From Lingula anatina (taxonomy: Eukaryota; Brachiopoda; Lingulata; Lingulida; Lingulidae), in assembly GCF_001039355.2 (NCBI RefSeq), contig NW_019775618.1:183276-247275 (forward strand): a DNA stretch of 64,000 bases, in the 5' to 3' direction. The notes under the pieces are model-generated. The model had not been told where the DNA came from and did no database searches. It saw nothing but the letters and a program-made list of their open reading frames with translations. The position numbers and the translations under genes were made by a program. Of this stretch, positions 1 through 12,800 are shown in pieces (the stretch's first letter is position 1; the number at the start of each line of letters is the position of its first letter).

Positions 1-41
1 CCCCTGTGGGTAATTAATTGAATAAAACGAAAGTTGCCTAC

Positions 42-130
42 CTTCTTCCAACGCCGTGCAATGTCATGCCATTGTTGTTATTGTTCATCTGAAGGTACGA
101 GATGGTCCTCAATGATTCCTGATAACCCAT
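42..130 (-). CDS. Gadd45-like gene 1, first exon only (5' partial)
   Basis: This is the first coding exon of a Gadd45-like gene whose other exons lie beyond the left edge. On the minus strand an ATG at 130-128 opens MGYQESLRTISYLQM, followed by a run of Asn and a Met-Thr-Leu segment. It ends at a donor (AAG then GTAGGC) with two bases of a split codon. The 89-nt length, phase 2 and MGY start match the first exon of the gene at 18434-21453, which has the same Asn-rich stretch. The Gadd45 core is not visible, so assignment rests on similarity to the complete paralogues and on a shared promoter just upstream (232-262). The gene is presumably intact outside the window, but this cannot be seen. 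Confidence 0.8.
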
Positions 131-231
131 ATTATTCAAAATATGTCAGAAATGAAATACTGTAGGTTCCACTCGTTCTTGACTGTGTGCACTGGTAGCT
201 TGTAAAGTTGAGAATGGTTTCACCTCAGACG

Positions 232-262
232 CCGCGCCTACTTAAGGAGTAGGCCACGTGGT
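232..262 (-). promoter_or_regulatory. Gadd45 gene 1 promoter: E-box plus TTAAG box
   Basis: A CACGTG E-box at 255-260, in a GGCCACGTGGTC context, lies about 125 bp upstream of the ATG. A CTTAAG TATA-like box at 241-246 lies between the two. The same arrangement precedes three other Gadd45 copies here. CACGTG is a site for bHLH-type factors (USF, Myc/Max, TFE/MITF); which one acts is unknown. Confidence 0.55.
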
Positions 263-968
263 CAGGTGACATTTAACTGCGCGTCCTTAATTCTCCGGTC
301 TTTGATAAGTGAAAGTGAGGTCTCTTATTTATATGAATACAGCGAACTGAATTCATTTCTTACTGAAAGTATATAAGCCCGATCAATAAATGGAAGTTCT
401 TTTAAGAAAACAATGTGTCAGTTGTAATAGTTCCGGATGTTGAAAATTATGGTTAATTTGTAAAAACAATATAAAATATGTGCTTATTGTCGATCAAATC
501 TGTGAGTTTCAGAAAAAAGATTGCACTTTAACGAAAAACAAATTTGTTTTTTATACTTTTTGCGCGGATTTATTTTCACTCAAGTTTCTCCTTTTTTTTC
601 TTTTTTTAAATTTACCAAGTACGTATGAATCAGATTACGTTCTCTAAATGAACCGCATTTGTATTGATGACCGACTCAACAACCACTGGTATTAATTCCA
701 AGGGTTTCATTTTTTAAAAAAGATCGTCGCACATTTTTTTTATTTGAAAAGAAGTCTACATCATCCACCTGACACATGACATCTGGCAGTGGGTGGGCTT
801 AGGGCGTGTCAGCAGTCAAGATCGGTCCTTCAGTTAAGAGTGCGTCTCATTATGATGAATTTACCAAAGGAAGCCAAACAAACGCGGCTTAACTTGGATA
901 CAAATACGGTGGGTGGCGAAGAGAGTGAGCTGCTGACAAAAACATCATATGTTGACCTAGTGATCACA

Positions 969-1170
969 TACACCCCATTCTCATAGATTAGATCGACCTA
1001 CATTGGATCGACCTAACTCCCTGGGGGTTCACGCTAAATAGCTGTCAGCCGGGCGGACACGAAAGTTAATTGCCCCTTAAAGCTTGTAGTAGGCGGGGAC
1101 GGACACTTAAGGGGGATTATCTGACAGTAATCTAGTGAGACTCCCCGCGGTGATAGATCGATCTAAAAGT
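969..1170. mobile_element. Foldback MITE, TAGATCGATCTA family
   Basis: The element starts near ACACCCCATT and an AGATCGACCTA motif and ends near TAGATCGATCTA. The subterminal segments CCCTGGGGGTTCACGCTAAA and TAGTGAGACTCCCCGCGG are imperfect inverted repeats of each other, and a TTAATTGCCCC-type core lies between them. It closely resembles the copies at 45218-45445 and 61778-62002. It has no coding capacity, so it is presumably a non-autonomous DNA transposon. The target-site duplication is not clear. Confidence 0.65.
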
Positions 1171-1799
1171 TGTGAGAACAGAGCCTTGGTCTAATCGTTT
1201 TTCTTTACAATGTAGTGTGACTAATATGTCTTACGTCTTACGATTTTAACTTACTTCTGCCCCGAATTGGTGAACCTTTTTGTGCACACAAAAATCGGCC
1301 CAATCAGGATTTAAGTAAGCTTAGCACCTCTGTTATATGTCATGGGCACATTTACGACCAAGAAAGACGAGATATGTAGTTACTCGGTTCACATATTTTT
1401 AAAATGTACTGTGTGTGAAAGAGACAAAATGTCAGAATTATCAATTAACTCAGCGTACTTCCGGTGTCAAACCCCTTGCCATTTTCACAATACATTGCGA
1501 ACACGTCGTCTTCAACCAGACACAACCAGTCTTTATCTGTCTGATCTAACGTCACCAATATGCCAATATATAATTACAAATCAAGACAGAAACCATCAGC
1601 TTAATCAATAGTATGGAGTTTATTTAACCGCTACGCATTACGGTACAACAGTGCATTCAAAGAACAATGAAAATAACCCATTCTTTTTGAAAACCTTCGT
1701 TATTTCATACAATTCGTTATTTCATACAATTTCTAATAAAACAAATTAGTTTTAAACACATGGCCGGCTACTTAAACAGGTGTAACAGGAATGGCAGTC

Positions 1800-1965
1800 C
1801 GCTAGGAACCGTAGTCTGTTCCCAATTACTTTGTACAGGTGACATTCGTCCCACACTGCATACTAACTCCAATACTCCGACTAACCGTAAACTGTGTCAA
1901 TCATATGGGTCCCGGACTTCCGTTCCTAGGACTTCCATTCCTGTCACACCGGCGTGTCTTCCTGT
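1800..1965. mobile_element. Fragment of second MITE family
   Basis: This stretch is recognisably homologous to the reverse complement of about 15010-15180, the interior of the foldback element at 14919-15262. Shared blocks include GTACAGGTGACATTCGTCCC (GCACAGGTGGCATTCGTCCC there), CCAATACTCC and CCATTCCTGTCACAC. The terminal inverted repeats seen at 14919-15262 are not evident here, so this looks like a decayed or truncated copy. Confidence 0.5.
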
Positions 1966-2805
1966 ATATTTCAGAAGAAAATAAAGACACCAAGTACTTT
2001 TATTTCAGTTTGCCGTTTTAAAGGTCTGGATAAGGAGAGATAAGTAGCTTTTCAGGATATGTGGGCATGAAAATGTAGCTCTGGAACATTTTCAAACCCG
2101 GGTAGAATACCTTTAATATAAATAAGTTTCATTTGTGTGGACGGCAGGAGATACAGGTATAACTTATTTGACATAATATACAACACAAACACCGTCAAAT
2201 GTTCTGATCTTTTTAAAGTCCTCATCCTCGAGTAGAGTAGTCTCTCAAAACCGTGTAATATCTCTTCTTTGAAGGTGTCGTGACCGTCCCTGCAGCGTCA
2301 TGGCGACTGGGCGACTTCTAGACAGGCGGGTATCACAAGGTGCCGTGACGCGGCTACGGGAACCTATTCCACCGTTACTACATGTAGCTATAGGCACTCT
2401 GGTACTTGAACCGTTTTTTTTCATCGTAATGAACAAGAGGATCGACATTGGATGCCATTACCTGAGCTGCGTCACGGCGACTGGGCGACTTCTAAACCGA
2501 CAGCGACAGTTGCTTTCAGGTACGATAACCGGTGTCATTGTGTGACATCGTACAGGTAGTTCTACTGATCGCGACTGGCATGTTCGACCATTAATACTGT
2601 TATTAGGCACCCTGAGACTTTTTAAACACAAAGACAATGGATGGTTCACGTATTAGCTCAGACGGTCTTTATATGTTTTTTGCCTTGGAACCGGCGTCGG
2701 CGCCAATCTCTCGTGGTTAAGGCACTTGGTTTCGTGGTTCAGACACGTGCTTCTGCATTAGCTGGGACGAAGCGATGGGCTGATAACAATGGATTTATCC
2801 ACCTT

Positions 2806-5800
2806 TCAAACTGGAAGTTCGATGATTGGTCTTGGTTGGTCAACGTTTTCGTTGGCTTTGCAAAAGTCTAGAACTCTTGCGTCTGCGTCGCTTTTATTTT
2901 CTTTTGGGAACTGAAATGAGGCAATTTACCAAATTTAAAGTGGATTCAGACTTTTAAAAAAAATGTCCACAGCTGTTCCTTATTTTGCTTTAATTATGTA
3001 ATCACTGATTGACATGTACGTATATATCTTGTAAATGTGTAGATCGGGCGATAAGGTACAATCAATCCAATGTAAGCTTACGTTGGAGGAGAAGAAGAAG
3101 GGTAATTAGGTATAGGTCTGGTTTGAAATTGCGATTTATTCCTTGTTCGTTAAATTAAAAGAAATCGCCAGATTCCATTTATACATTTTTGTAGAAAGAT
3201 GCTAACCTCTATCAAAACACAGTCCAATGCCCGTAAATCATCACTGCAGCCAGCCACATAGTTGTTGGCATTTGCTGGAAGATTGTCGTCAAACAGGAGT
3301 CTCCATAACTTCGTCGCAGAATCCACCTAATAGAAAAAAAAAAAATAAACAAAGTCACGTGAATTAAGAAACTATACAAAATAGAGTATATTGACCGCAA
3401 TCATAATCAAAAACCCTATGAAGGCCAAGTGTAACATTTTCAAAAATCACGTGTCTCAGGTTGTGGGAAGCCATATCCAGTTGATTGGATATTGTTGACA
3501 GGACCGTCTTTGCACCTTGCAATAATTAAATGACGCAGTAATGTGGCACAAAAATTGTGGTAAGAATGGGGTCTCTCCTAAGCTATCTATCATATCTAAT
3601 ATTCAATGACAGGTTTCGTGGAACTTTGAGCACGTGATAAATCATAAATCATAACAACCTAGGAATAATTACAGTTATGCTTGCTTTTTTCATTCCCCCG
3701 ATCGAATTCGCAATACTAAGAAGTCCAGATGAAAAATAAACAATTTAAACCGCGTCTTCTAAAGTTGATAGGAAAATACGTGCATCTTTGACTACGGTTC
3801 CTATTAAGCGCCCCAATGTATACTCCATAATGCAGCCCCAATTGCTTCAAAATCTTAACTGCTATGCACAGTTTGCTAAAATCATATCCAACCTACTGTC
3901 TATATCCATTAGCCATGACCTGACAGGAGTCCATGAAGTGCCCTTCACCTCGGACTGAGACGTCTTTCAAATTAAAATGTAGAGACATGATGATTTAAAC
4001 TGAGACATAATGACTCAATTTAAAATGGTTTTATGACATCAATTATGCCAACGCGACCCAACTAACAGACGTTATTTGTGAATCTAATGTTGGGCACCTA
4101 TTGCAAGGGGTCGACCTTGATTCCAGTGCCCTTGCGTGGTTGACCTTAGTCTTATTAATGCCTTTGTGCCAAAACGTCATTGTCATGTACTGGTATTATC
4201 ATTTCCTTTGTAAGTGTCTTCATGATTCTGTTACTGTAAAGAGTCTAACCGGCCTGCATCGGCTTCGACTGGTTTGCTCCAATGTTTCTCAATATTAGGC
4301 CTACTTCATTTGGTCACGGAAGAAACTCTCATTGACATGAATACTACATTACTTCATTAGTCATACAAGGTCTGTGAGTGCTCAAAGGTCGATCCAGGTC
4401 TTGATTTACAGCAGAAGGATTGCCCTTGATTTATTGCCTACCAACTGATTTTTAATATAATATTTGCACGTTTGAAATGCATGACTTAATTATGCTAATT
4501 TTAATTTAAATGTACAAATCCTATTTAGCTGTTTGGGTTTAAATGACCAATATGATGTGCTACTGCAGTACTCTGAACAAGTTCACGTTAAAGGTCACAT
4601 CAGAGGTTGTCAAGTCAGCGGCTCCTCTTTGTTCTCTGCTGTCTGACTGCTACAGTGACATTTATAACTAACTGGTCATCAGGGTGAAATGTAAGACTGG
4701 GCTCCCATACCTAGATCGATCTAACAGGATCGATCCATCTCCGAGGGGTTTCTCGCTAAATTGCATTCAGCTTAAGCGGCTTAGATGTCTGGCACGCCTA
4801 CTGAAGCTGCTAAACTAAAATAAATTACCCCCTCGGAGATAGATCGATCCACAGTTAGTACGATAGGGTCTCAGAATGGTCCCTAAGATACCTTCACTTT
4901 ACACATGCACCTGTTCCCTAGCATTAAAAACTGACATCATGCACCTGTATGGCAGGTATATACCTCAGTGTCAGGTGCACTTATGTTTTAATGGAATAAA
5001 GCCAGGTGTTAAGAAGTGCCCAGCGTCTTTCTTGCAGAAACACGGTGCTCTAATACTAAACCCATTAACTATTATTTTTTACGCACCTTAATGACCCGGA
5101 TGTCGTTCTCCCAGCAGTACGCCTCTAGCAGAGTAAAATGGATGCTCAGCTCCAGATCATCTAATGTGTCCGCCGCCAGGATGCACAACATCACGTGATC
5201 CGTATTTCTGCAAAATAAAATTCAATCTTTGAACAAAATAAACCTTAAACTAACGTTTCTGTAAAAAAAAACGTGTTATGTAATCAAAAGAAGGGGCATG
5301 CTAAATCAACCATTTACTCCAGAAATATTATATTTTACAGACCCTCTTTTTTCTTCTAATACGCACAGAGCACTACTTAGAGTACATTAGTCCTGAGATT
5401 TTTGGCAAGATTTTTGGCCTTTATAAACAATCAAGCAATTTGATTTTGCATAAAACACTCACGTTTCCAGCACCCTTGCCGCCTGGTACACCCCACAGGT
5501 CAGCCGGCCTTCCTCCCTGGCCTTAACGACACTGGCACAAAGTGACCGGCAGATGTCACTGCTGTGGCGCGGAGGCACGACGCTGAAAAATTAACAGAGT
5601 TTAATCAATTTTAACACTCATCCACATATATATATATTTTCAAGACAATTACAACACTGCCCAATCGTTTTCCTGACAAATATGTAGAAACAATAAGAAC
5701 ACCAAAAGCCAAAGTTTTTAGATATTTGATCCCTAATAATTTGGTGCCTATCAATTTATACCACACCAATATCTATGAACATGTATTTGTATAGCCTAAT

Positions 5801-6166
5801 TCCCTGAAGTTAACTTTCCAGACACATAAATATTGGATAATCCTCTTTCTTAGTAACAGTAACTTACATAATGTTTTACTGAATTAGACCACCTGTAAGA
5901 TAAACAGCAATGGTCATCTATGGTTCTGAACGTGAAATTTACTTCGAGAAATCATACAATAACATACATACATTGTTTTATTATTTAACGCCATGACGGC
6001 GCTCGATAGAGAAAGGAGTTTCCAACAATGTGTTAAAACCAGAGTGTCGATCATTGTAATGCACTCAAGAATACGCCTACCTTTTGACTGTTGCGTCCAC
6101 GGTTTCTTCATTGTTATTCTCCATCTGGATATAGGAAACGCTTCTTAGTGATTCTGGGTAACCCAT
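2806..6166 (-). CDS. Gadd45-like protein, gene 2 (complete, 5 exons)
   Basis: Minus-strand exons are 6166-6081, 5582-5463, 5207-5087, 3326-3207 and 2910-2806, with phases 2, 2, 0, 0 and a 183-residue product. Gadd45 proteins are small stress sensors of the L7Ae/L30e fold that bind partners such as MTK1/MEKK4, CDK1 and PCNA. Visible hallmarks are GRLTCGVYQAARVLE in exon 2, HVMLCILAAD then IHFTLLEAYCWENDIRVIK in exon 3, and DCVLIE closing exon 4. The C-terminus is RPIIELPV. The N-terminus is MGYPESLRSVSYIQMENNN. All junctions have GT/AG ends and the frame is open throughout. The acidic loop after the first strand is weak (AADTLDDLE) compared with the Glu/Asp run of vertebrate Gadd45. An E-box/TATA promoter lies at 6270-6297. 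Confidence 0.88.
4701..4870. mobile_element. Short foldback MITE in Gadd45 gene 2 intron 3
   Basis: CTAGATCGATCTAAC near the left end and AGATAGATCGATCC near the right end are imperfect inverted repeats. The interior carries TCGCTAAATTGC and AAATTACCCCCT, typical of the TAGATCGATCTA family. It is shorter than the roughly 230-bp full copies and has no ORF. Confidence 0.55.
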
Positions 6167-6269
6167 CCTTGAAATATTATCTTTAGCAATTGTTTAATTT
6201 CACCCGTGTTATGCGATGTTCTCTGCACACGCGTTGACGTAAGAATGCGTACACCTAAGGAATCACTAC

Positions 6270-6297
6270 TACTTAAACTGCTCGGTCACGTGGTCGG
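6270..6297 (-). promoter_or_regulatory. Gadd45 gene 2 promoter: E-box plus TTTAA box
   Basis: CACGTG at 6287-6292 within CGGTCACGTGGTCGG lies 121 bp upstream of the ATG. The minus-strand CAGTTTAAGT (6271-6280) sits where a TATA box would be. Order and spacing match the other copies. Confidence 0.6.
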
Positions 6298-6770
6298 TGG
6301 GTTGTTTAATACAATAAGCACGCGGCCCTGGATACTATGAAATGTGGTTAGTGTTAACTGTGGTTAAATGGATTCCTTTAAAGCAATGTTCTAGATTAGC
6401 TTATTGACGGAATTATGCTTGGAAAATTCTATTTGGAAATAAATAGAAATATGCACACTGTTGAAACGGAGATGATGGAAAATTGTTTTTTTCAAATCAA
6501 TATACACACTGATGGTTTGCTGAGAAGTAAAACATGCATTTGAGAGGGGGCCGTTTTTTAGTATCTACTTCTGTATCGGCAAAATGTACATAAAAATCTT
6601 ATTCCGTCTTTTTAATTTTTTTCTTTTAATCTAAAAGTTATATGACATGTTTTGATAGCAGAGGTGCACGTTAAAACTTACGTTTTATTTGTAAAATCTA
6701 CACAAAAAAAATGTTGAGCGAAATGTTTTATGGCCTTCTTTTGATAACTTATTTTACGGACCCAAAAGCC

Positions 6771-6772
6771 TA

Positions 6773-6823
<51 letters not shown>
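6771..6823. repeat. (AAT)n microsatellite
   Basis: About 17 uninterrupted AAT/TAA repeats, followed by degenerate AGT-type repeats to about 6850. Confidence 0.95.
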
Positions 6824-6824
<1 letters not shown>

Positions 6825-9016
6825 GAAGTAGTAGTAATAGTAGAAGTAGTATTAGTAAAAAAAAAGGTGATTAGATGATTTAGAGTGGAAAAAACAATGA
6901 TAAGCTGAATTTTACTGAACGTAACTCAAATATTGACATCAAACCTTTTTATGTCCTGCATTACTATCCGAAAAAAACCCATAAAACATTCAACTGAAAA
7001 GAGCGCTGTCATACTCAGGCAACAAGAAAAGCTGTTGCTATTTTGGCTGATCAAGGGAGAGAGTAGGTGAGAAGACCCCAGTTAACTTTTTTTTCTGAAA
7101 AAACAAGCTTCCTGAAAAACCGTGCAAAGTCGCAAGTTCGCGGACTCCGGAGCCCTCACATAAATGATGTTGTTAAATAGCAGATGACGTTGAAGAAACA
7201 ATATCTACGTACATGCCAGCTTAGTCCTTTGAAATGTGTTAACTCGTATTCAGCCTGGCTGTTAGCACTAGTTCATTAACCATGAGTATAGTAAGCTGAC
7301 TATTACGCACCTGCCATCCAAACATAGCCTATTTACGTACTTATTAACCCTACCGAGAGTTCACTTGGATACCAATTACTTACAAAAGGCTTAGAAATAT
7401 GCTGTGCTTTAGAGATGCAGGATTCTCGGAAAATCACTTTTACGCCATTGCTTGGAAATGTAGGACAGTTAATCGATAGAGGGGCGGCGTCTTGTCCTAC
7501 TCCTGGGAGTTGTAAAAGATATCTGTAAGTGAATGAGGTTTGACGGCTGTTACTCAATGACTTTCCAATACTTCTTGGAAACGTTTACAAGCTACGAGAG
7601 AAATTGTGTTTACTTTTCCTAGAAAGCGAAATTTTACCTGGAATATTCATCTTCTGAAGCGAGTGGGCACATACAGGTACAGCTTTGTGCATCTATGTGT
7701 TTGGAACTGTTTTTGTAAACTTATTTATATCCTTATTTCTTTAACAGCACCGATATAATTTTATTAACATGGAAGGCAGATTCACCATGCCTCTTCTCTG
7801 AAGGGGGGGGATATTAATCTCTGAAGTCCACAAAAACATATTTCATATTATGAGTGCTATTGTAAATTGCCTGCAATAAGACTATGAGGGGGAGAAAGGG
7901 GTGTAGGAGAAGGAGGAGCAGGACTGGTCCCCTTTCATTGAATATTGTTGTTATAGACATATTGTAGAAGTTAGTCTAGATACTTCAGTAAAATGCATGA
8001 TTAATAAAACATATTTTTAAGATTTCAAAATACAGTGGAAAGAATAACGAAAGGAATCGCCCAGCATTTTAGTCTTCTGTTTTAAAACTTAGCACTGTCA
8101 TTATGGTTTGCATAGCGTCACTTCACTACATAACAGACAGCAGACTTGATGAAGCCAGAGAAACTATGTTATCTTTCATGAAAACGAACTCCCACACTCC
8201 CTAGTCAATTATATATCAGCAAAAGCAGAATTTAGGATGCAAATATGGGCACAGATGTACTGTTCCGTTCTTTCATGGAAATGCTTCAACACCAATGATT
8301 GCAAAAACAACTGCGCAGTTCAAAAGTGAGACTTGATAGTAGATATTTCTAGGAATATCTTTATTTCGTGAATCAATAAAATGTTGAAACATTTATGCCT
8401 TACGGAAATAGAGAAATAAAGTGAAAGGCAGTTACAATTTGCCGATTCCTGTACCTTAACCTTTAATCTAACTAAGTAATTGAGGTTGCAGCCGTTACGG
8501 ATACGTTCCTGGAAATGATTATCAGGTCTTAGACGTTTGGTCACCATAGCAACACACAGGCAGCCTATCCGAAAACGATTAAGAAGGATACATTCTTCAT
8601 CGACACTAATTTTTTGGAATTCGTTTTTTACAGTCAGCGAGTACATAAGGACTGACTATTTTACGGGCATACCGTGCATATGTCAATGGATTTGGGACTG
8701 TTGAATGGAGCATGATGGTGCATTTGTTCAAACTCAGACAAAAGTAATCATCGTTGTTTTTGCTATTTGGAAACAATGGGATTCTCTTACAATAACCCGT
8801 TGAAATTTTCTTTAAAATATTTTCCCCGTTTGTTTAGTTGATACGAATAAAAATTTGACCCCTACTTAAATCTTGCTGATGGGTTTATAAAACACAAGGC
8901 GAAACGTAGAAATATCCCCAAGTTTTGTCTGATTCGTACTTTTAAATTTGATATATCCACATCGATCGCTTTAAAAACATATAATAAACAAGTAAAAATA
9001 GAAGTATTTTCAAAGG

Positions 9017-9022
9017 TTTATT
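9017..9022 (-). terminator. Candidate poly(A) signal of Gadd45 gene 3
   Basis: TTTATT on the plus strand (AATAAA on the minus strand), about 840 nt downstream of the gene 3 stop and the first well-placed hexamer in an AT-rich 3' flank. Genes 4 and 5 have one at a similar distance (about 640-670 nt). Confidence 0.35.
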
Positions 9023-9858
9023 CTTCTCCTCACATTCAACTTTAACAAAATATTAACAAATATAACAGCCTCAATAAATAGATTTTAAATACGAATGTAA
9101 AAAAATAAGAATGGATATTTGATGAGCATGCAAATGCGGCCAGCCGCAGCAATCCTTTACATCTTTACAAAAATATGTCAAGAGAAATATAATTTACATC
9201 ATTCCCGTCTAGGGCACGTAAACAATTACGATATGCCTTTTTAAAAACCACATCATAAGTTAAAACAGTTAACAGAGCAGATATCAGAGAAGGTTCAAAC
9301 TTTTTTCAACTTAATCGTTTATCACATACTTTGAACAGGTAAATAAGTCGCCCATCTACAATGCACTTTTACGTGGATCTCAATACATCTAAATATCAGT
9401 CTAAATATGATAATTCGATGTCAACTCAACGCTCTAAATACGAGCTCCATAGAGTCATTAATTGCACGTTTTTCATTTGGCCAACTGGATATGACGTTTT
9501 GGTAAAGACTAGAAATTAGCCATAGCAATAGTTAGTCTTTCTTTCCAAAGGGACAAAATCTGGAACCTGGGCGTCGACCAAAAAAGCATATAGCACCAAG
9601 TCGAGGTCAATCTGAAGTCCCATCTAAGTAAGCGTCCATTTTTCTCCAAGCTAACCGATACACGGTCACGTTGCCCCTGATGGCGGTCCAATGTTTACGC
9701 ATACCCCGGTATTGGACGAGGCGAGCTGGATTACGACACAGACAACAACAACGGGATAACACCGGTATTCACGACAAAGGCACTACACCGGAACCCGTGA
9801 CTCGCTGCGCTGAGTGGAACGCAGTGCTGGTTCACAGAACAGTTCCCCAACGTCCGCG

Positions 9859-12800
9859 TCATTCCGGGAGGTCGATTATGGGCCGTGGTAACATACTTTC
9901 GCTCGCTTTGTAAAAGTCTAGAACCTTTTTATCCTGAGGACTGATGGTTTCTTTTGGAAACTGAAGAATAAAAATTAGAAATATGTGTTAAGAGAAATAA
10001 ACAACGCAGCTTTAAAAGGTCAAATATTCAAAATCTGTTCTGGAATTTGCAAATGATACAATAAATACAAATCCAATAACTACTACGCAAAAGTAAACTC
10101 TATATAAGTACGTGAGGCACGTGGATTAAGCTCGCCATGATTGAGAAACCTTGTAAAAGATCATATTTGATTAACTTTTTACTTTCCCTGCCAACAATGT
10201 CAAATGCAAGTCACTACGCTTACTTTTTAATTTACGTCCATATTGACATTACCAACCAATACTATAGAGATAATTAAAAGCCACATCAAATTTTGTTTAT
10301 CATATCATAGGTTATCATAAACTGAAGCAGTCCTAAGAAATCATTCTAAAAGCAAAAGAAAATCCTCAGTTACAGATTGGTAGCAGGAGAGTTTTAAGTA
10401 AGGTAACTCAAGCTCACCTGTATTAAAACGCAGTCCAGGGGTCGGAGGCTATTAATGCGGCCAGCAGCAAAGTCGTTGTCATTTGCTGGAAGATTGCCGT
10501 CGAATAGAAGCTTCCCTAGCTTGGAGGAAGAGTCTACCTGAAAAATACAAACGATACGATTTTTTTAAACAGTATGGAACTACTGTACTTTAGTTTGCTA
10601 ATGTATCACGACAATAAACATCCGAATTTTATACAATCAAATATTAACTGCAAGCTACAAACCATTTAAAATGTTAACAATTAAAATCAGGAAAAATACG
10701 CCAAGAAAAGTTGTCACTTCAAACTAGCACAGATCAACATCCTGTGCTTCCTTGTTATTTAACTGATCTTTGAACTTGTAAACAATCTGAATGCTGTCCA
10801 TTAAGAAGACTGACAGTCTAAGTAAACATATGACCGTTAAAATTAAGTTCACGAATCTTGACAACGTATTTAGCCGACTATACCAGTCAACACGACCTAC
10901 GTCTACAGCACTTAAGTTAATAGAGATGCAAATTTCCTGTTTTGACTTTTCTAATTAACGTTTTTTCACAATTTATTTTAGGACTATACGAAGTCATCGA
11001 CATTTTATCAATAGTGTCCAAATTAAGCTTCGTTGTCCGCACCTGTTGCCGAAAGCCTTCCGTCCTTGTTTTCATGACCGTTATACAGAATAACAAAATA
11101 TTACAAGGAGCGTTTTTTTATTCTGGTTTTACATTTTACGCCTTATTCTACGTGTCTTGTTCTTAATTAAATGTGAGTGGTCCCAGTGGGCCATTTCTGT
11201 AAGACGGGGAATAATTTGATCTGATTATGACTTCAGTGTAGGCAAAACTAATATGTTTTTCATAAAACAACTCGCCTACACTCAGCCAACTGCTAAACCT
11301 ACGAACTAAAGTCAAATGTATACATACTCATTTTCTATCTCTGCATGTCCTCAGGATTCTTATCATAAGGTTTAGATCATAACAATGGTAAAGTTAGGGA
11401 GGTAACCTTAGATATGCTGGCGTCTAACAATACCACAAGTTATCTCAGCTGAAATAGCATGGCTGGTGGTTGAGGTGAGCACATAACTGTTCCATTCACA
11501 TCCTGAGGTGAAGTTAAAAACAGTTCCTTTCACATCTTATTATTCTAGGTTCTGTTCGTTATATATAATTCTGTATAAAATATTACCGGGACAGCTTGGC
11601 CTGAGAGCTGACATTTACCTTAACGAGTTTACATAACAGTACTAGGGCCGCCGCTTAACCTGATACGCTAATGCCACAATTTATGCACAACACTGCGTCG
11701 TTCATCGAATTAACCGTTATCAACTCTGTCTCTGTCCAAAAACCCACTACCTTGGAGGTCGGCATATTGAACTTTGCTTCCCTGTGGGGTGTGATGACAT
11801 TTAACAAACGAAGTCGCTGTTTAACTAATAAATATGCATCACCAACTGACTGGCTACCAATGAAACCTTTTTGGCCGCCAATACATCTTGGGAGGGGGGT
11901 ATCTCACCAGAGAGGGACTCGTGAGATAACCACAGCCGATTCAATATAGAACTAATACAGACCAGAAAACAGACATGACCAGACGACTAGATTGCTTATT
12001 TCAACATTGTGACATAATGGGCAATGGATGTCCGTATGGTACAATGGATCAATGGCTACGCCAGCTGGTTCTGGTGTAAGTTAGTCCACTTGTGAACACG
12101 CTATAAATCAGGTTATCTTTGTATTCTGTTCTACCTGGTCAAATCAGGGGCACTTAAGGTAGCTATCTGCAGAAAGCATTCACCCTTATGTGTCGTGACT
12201 TTAAAGCGCTTCGTCACGTCAAACACGAGGCAGACATGATATAATGGCAAGACTTATCTAAGAGGTGCATGATGCTGCACATCACAGCTTTCACGTGGCA
12301 TGTTAAAGCATCATGAACATATGGAGAAAAACGACCATTAACACACCCTAACCTGGGCTCACCTGCTAAATATAACCTGTACTGGTCCTTAATTGACAAC
12401 AGAGCACCTGTCAGATAGTTGAAAGGTTCTTAACCCCTAACAGCAGGTTAGAGAAACGCTACTCATCGCATTCTGTGTGATCGATGGGTCACCTCTCGGC
12501 CCTCCTGCAGAAGCAACCACAAAGCACGAGAGCTGACAGGTACTGGGAGCCCCCTTATGCTTACTAAGCAGCTGTTCAGTACCTTCCCGTACCAGGTGCG
12601 CCCACCTGACAGTTAAAGATGTAGGCTTACCAGGTACTTTTAAATAATTGCATCAGAAATCAAGAACGAGCTAGGTGCACATGCAATAATGTTATGAAGT
12701 GATAAATGCTCACCTTGACTAGGCTGATGTCGTTTTCCCAACAGAATGCCTCCAACAGGGTAAAATGAATGTGAAGTTCGAGATTGTTGAAATCGTCAGC

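Larger units (their letters stand above)
131..2805. other. Intergenic region with MITE fragments; 3' flank of Gadd45 gene 2
   Basis: No supportable gene. It holds the gene 1 promoter, a TAGATCGATCTA-type foldback element (about 969-1170), a fragment of a second MITE family (about 1800-1965) and a 26-bp direct repeat (2295-2320 and 2469-2494). The right part is probably the 3' UTR of the gene at 2806-6166. A TTTATT (AATAAA on the minus strand) at 1999-2004 is a candidate poly(A) signal. Confidence 0.5.
6167..9858. other. Intergenic DNA between Gadd45 genes 2 and 3
   Basis: Contains the gene 2 promoter and an AAT trinucleotide microsatellite (6771-6823), and otherwise AT-rich sequence without a supportable gene. 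The right end (about 9000-9858) is probably the 3' UTR of gene 3. Confidence 0.5.

Noticed and set aside
2295-2494. 26-bp direct repeat (GCGTCAYGGCGACTGGGCGA...) as a regulatory tandem
   Set aside because: Only two copies, 174 bp apart, with nothing else conserved around them. Noted but not interpreted.
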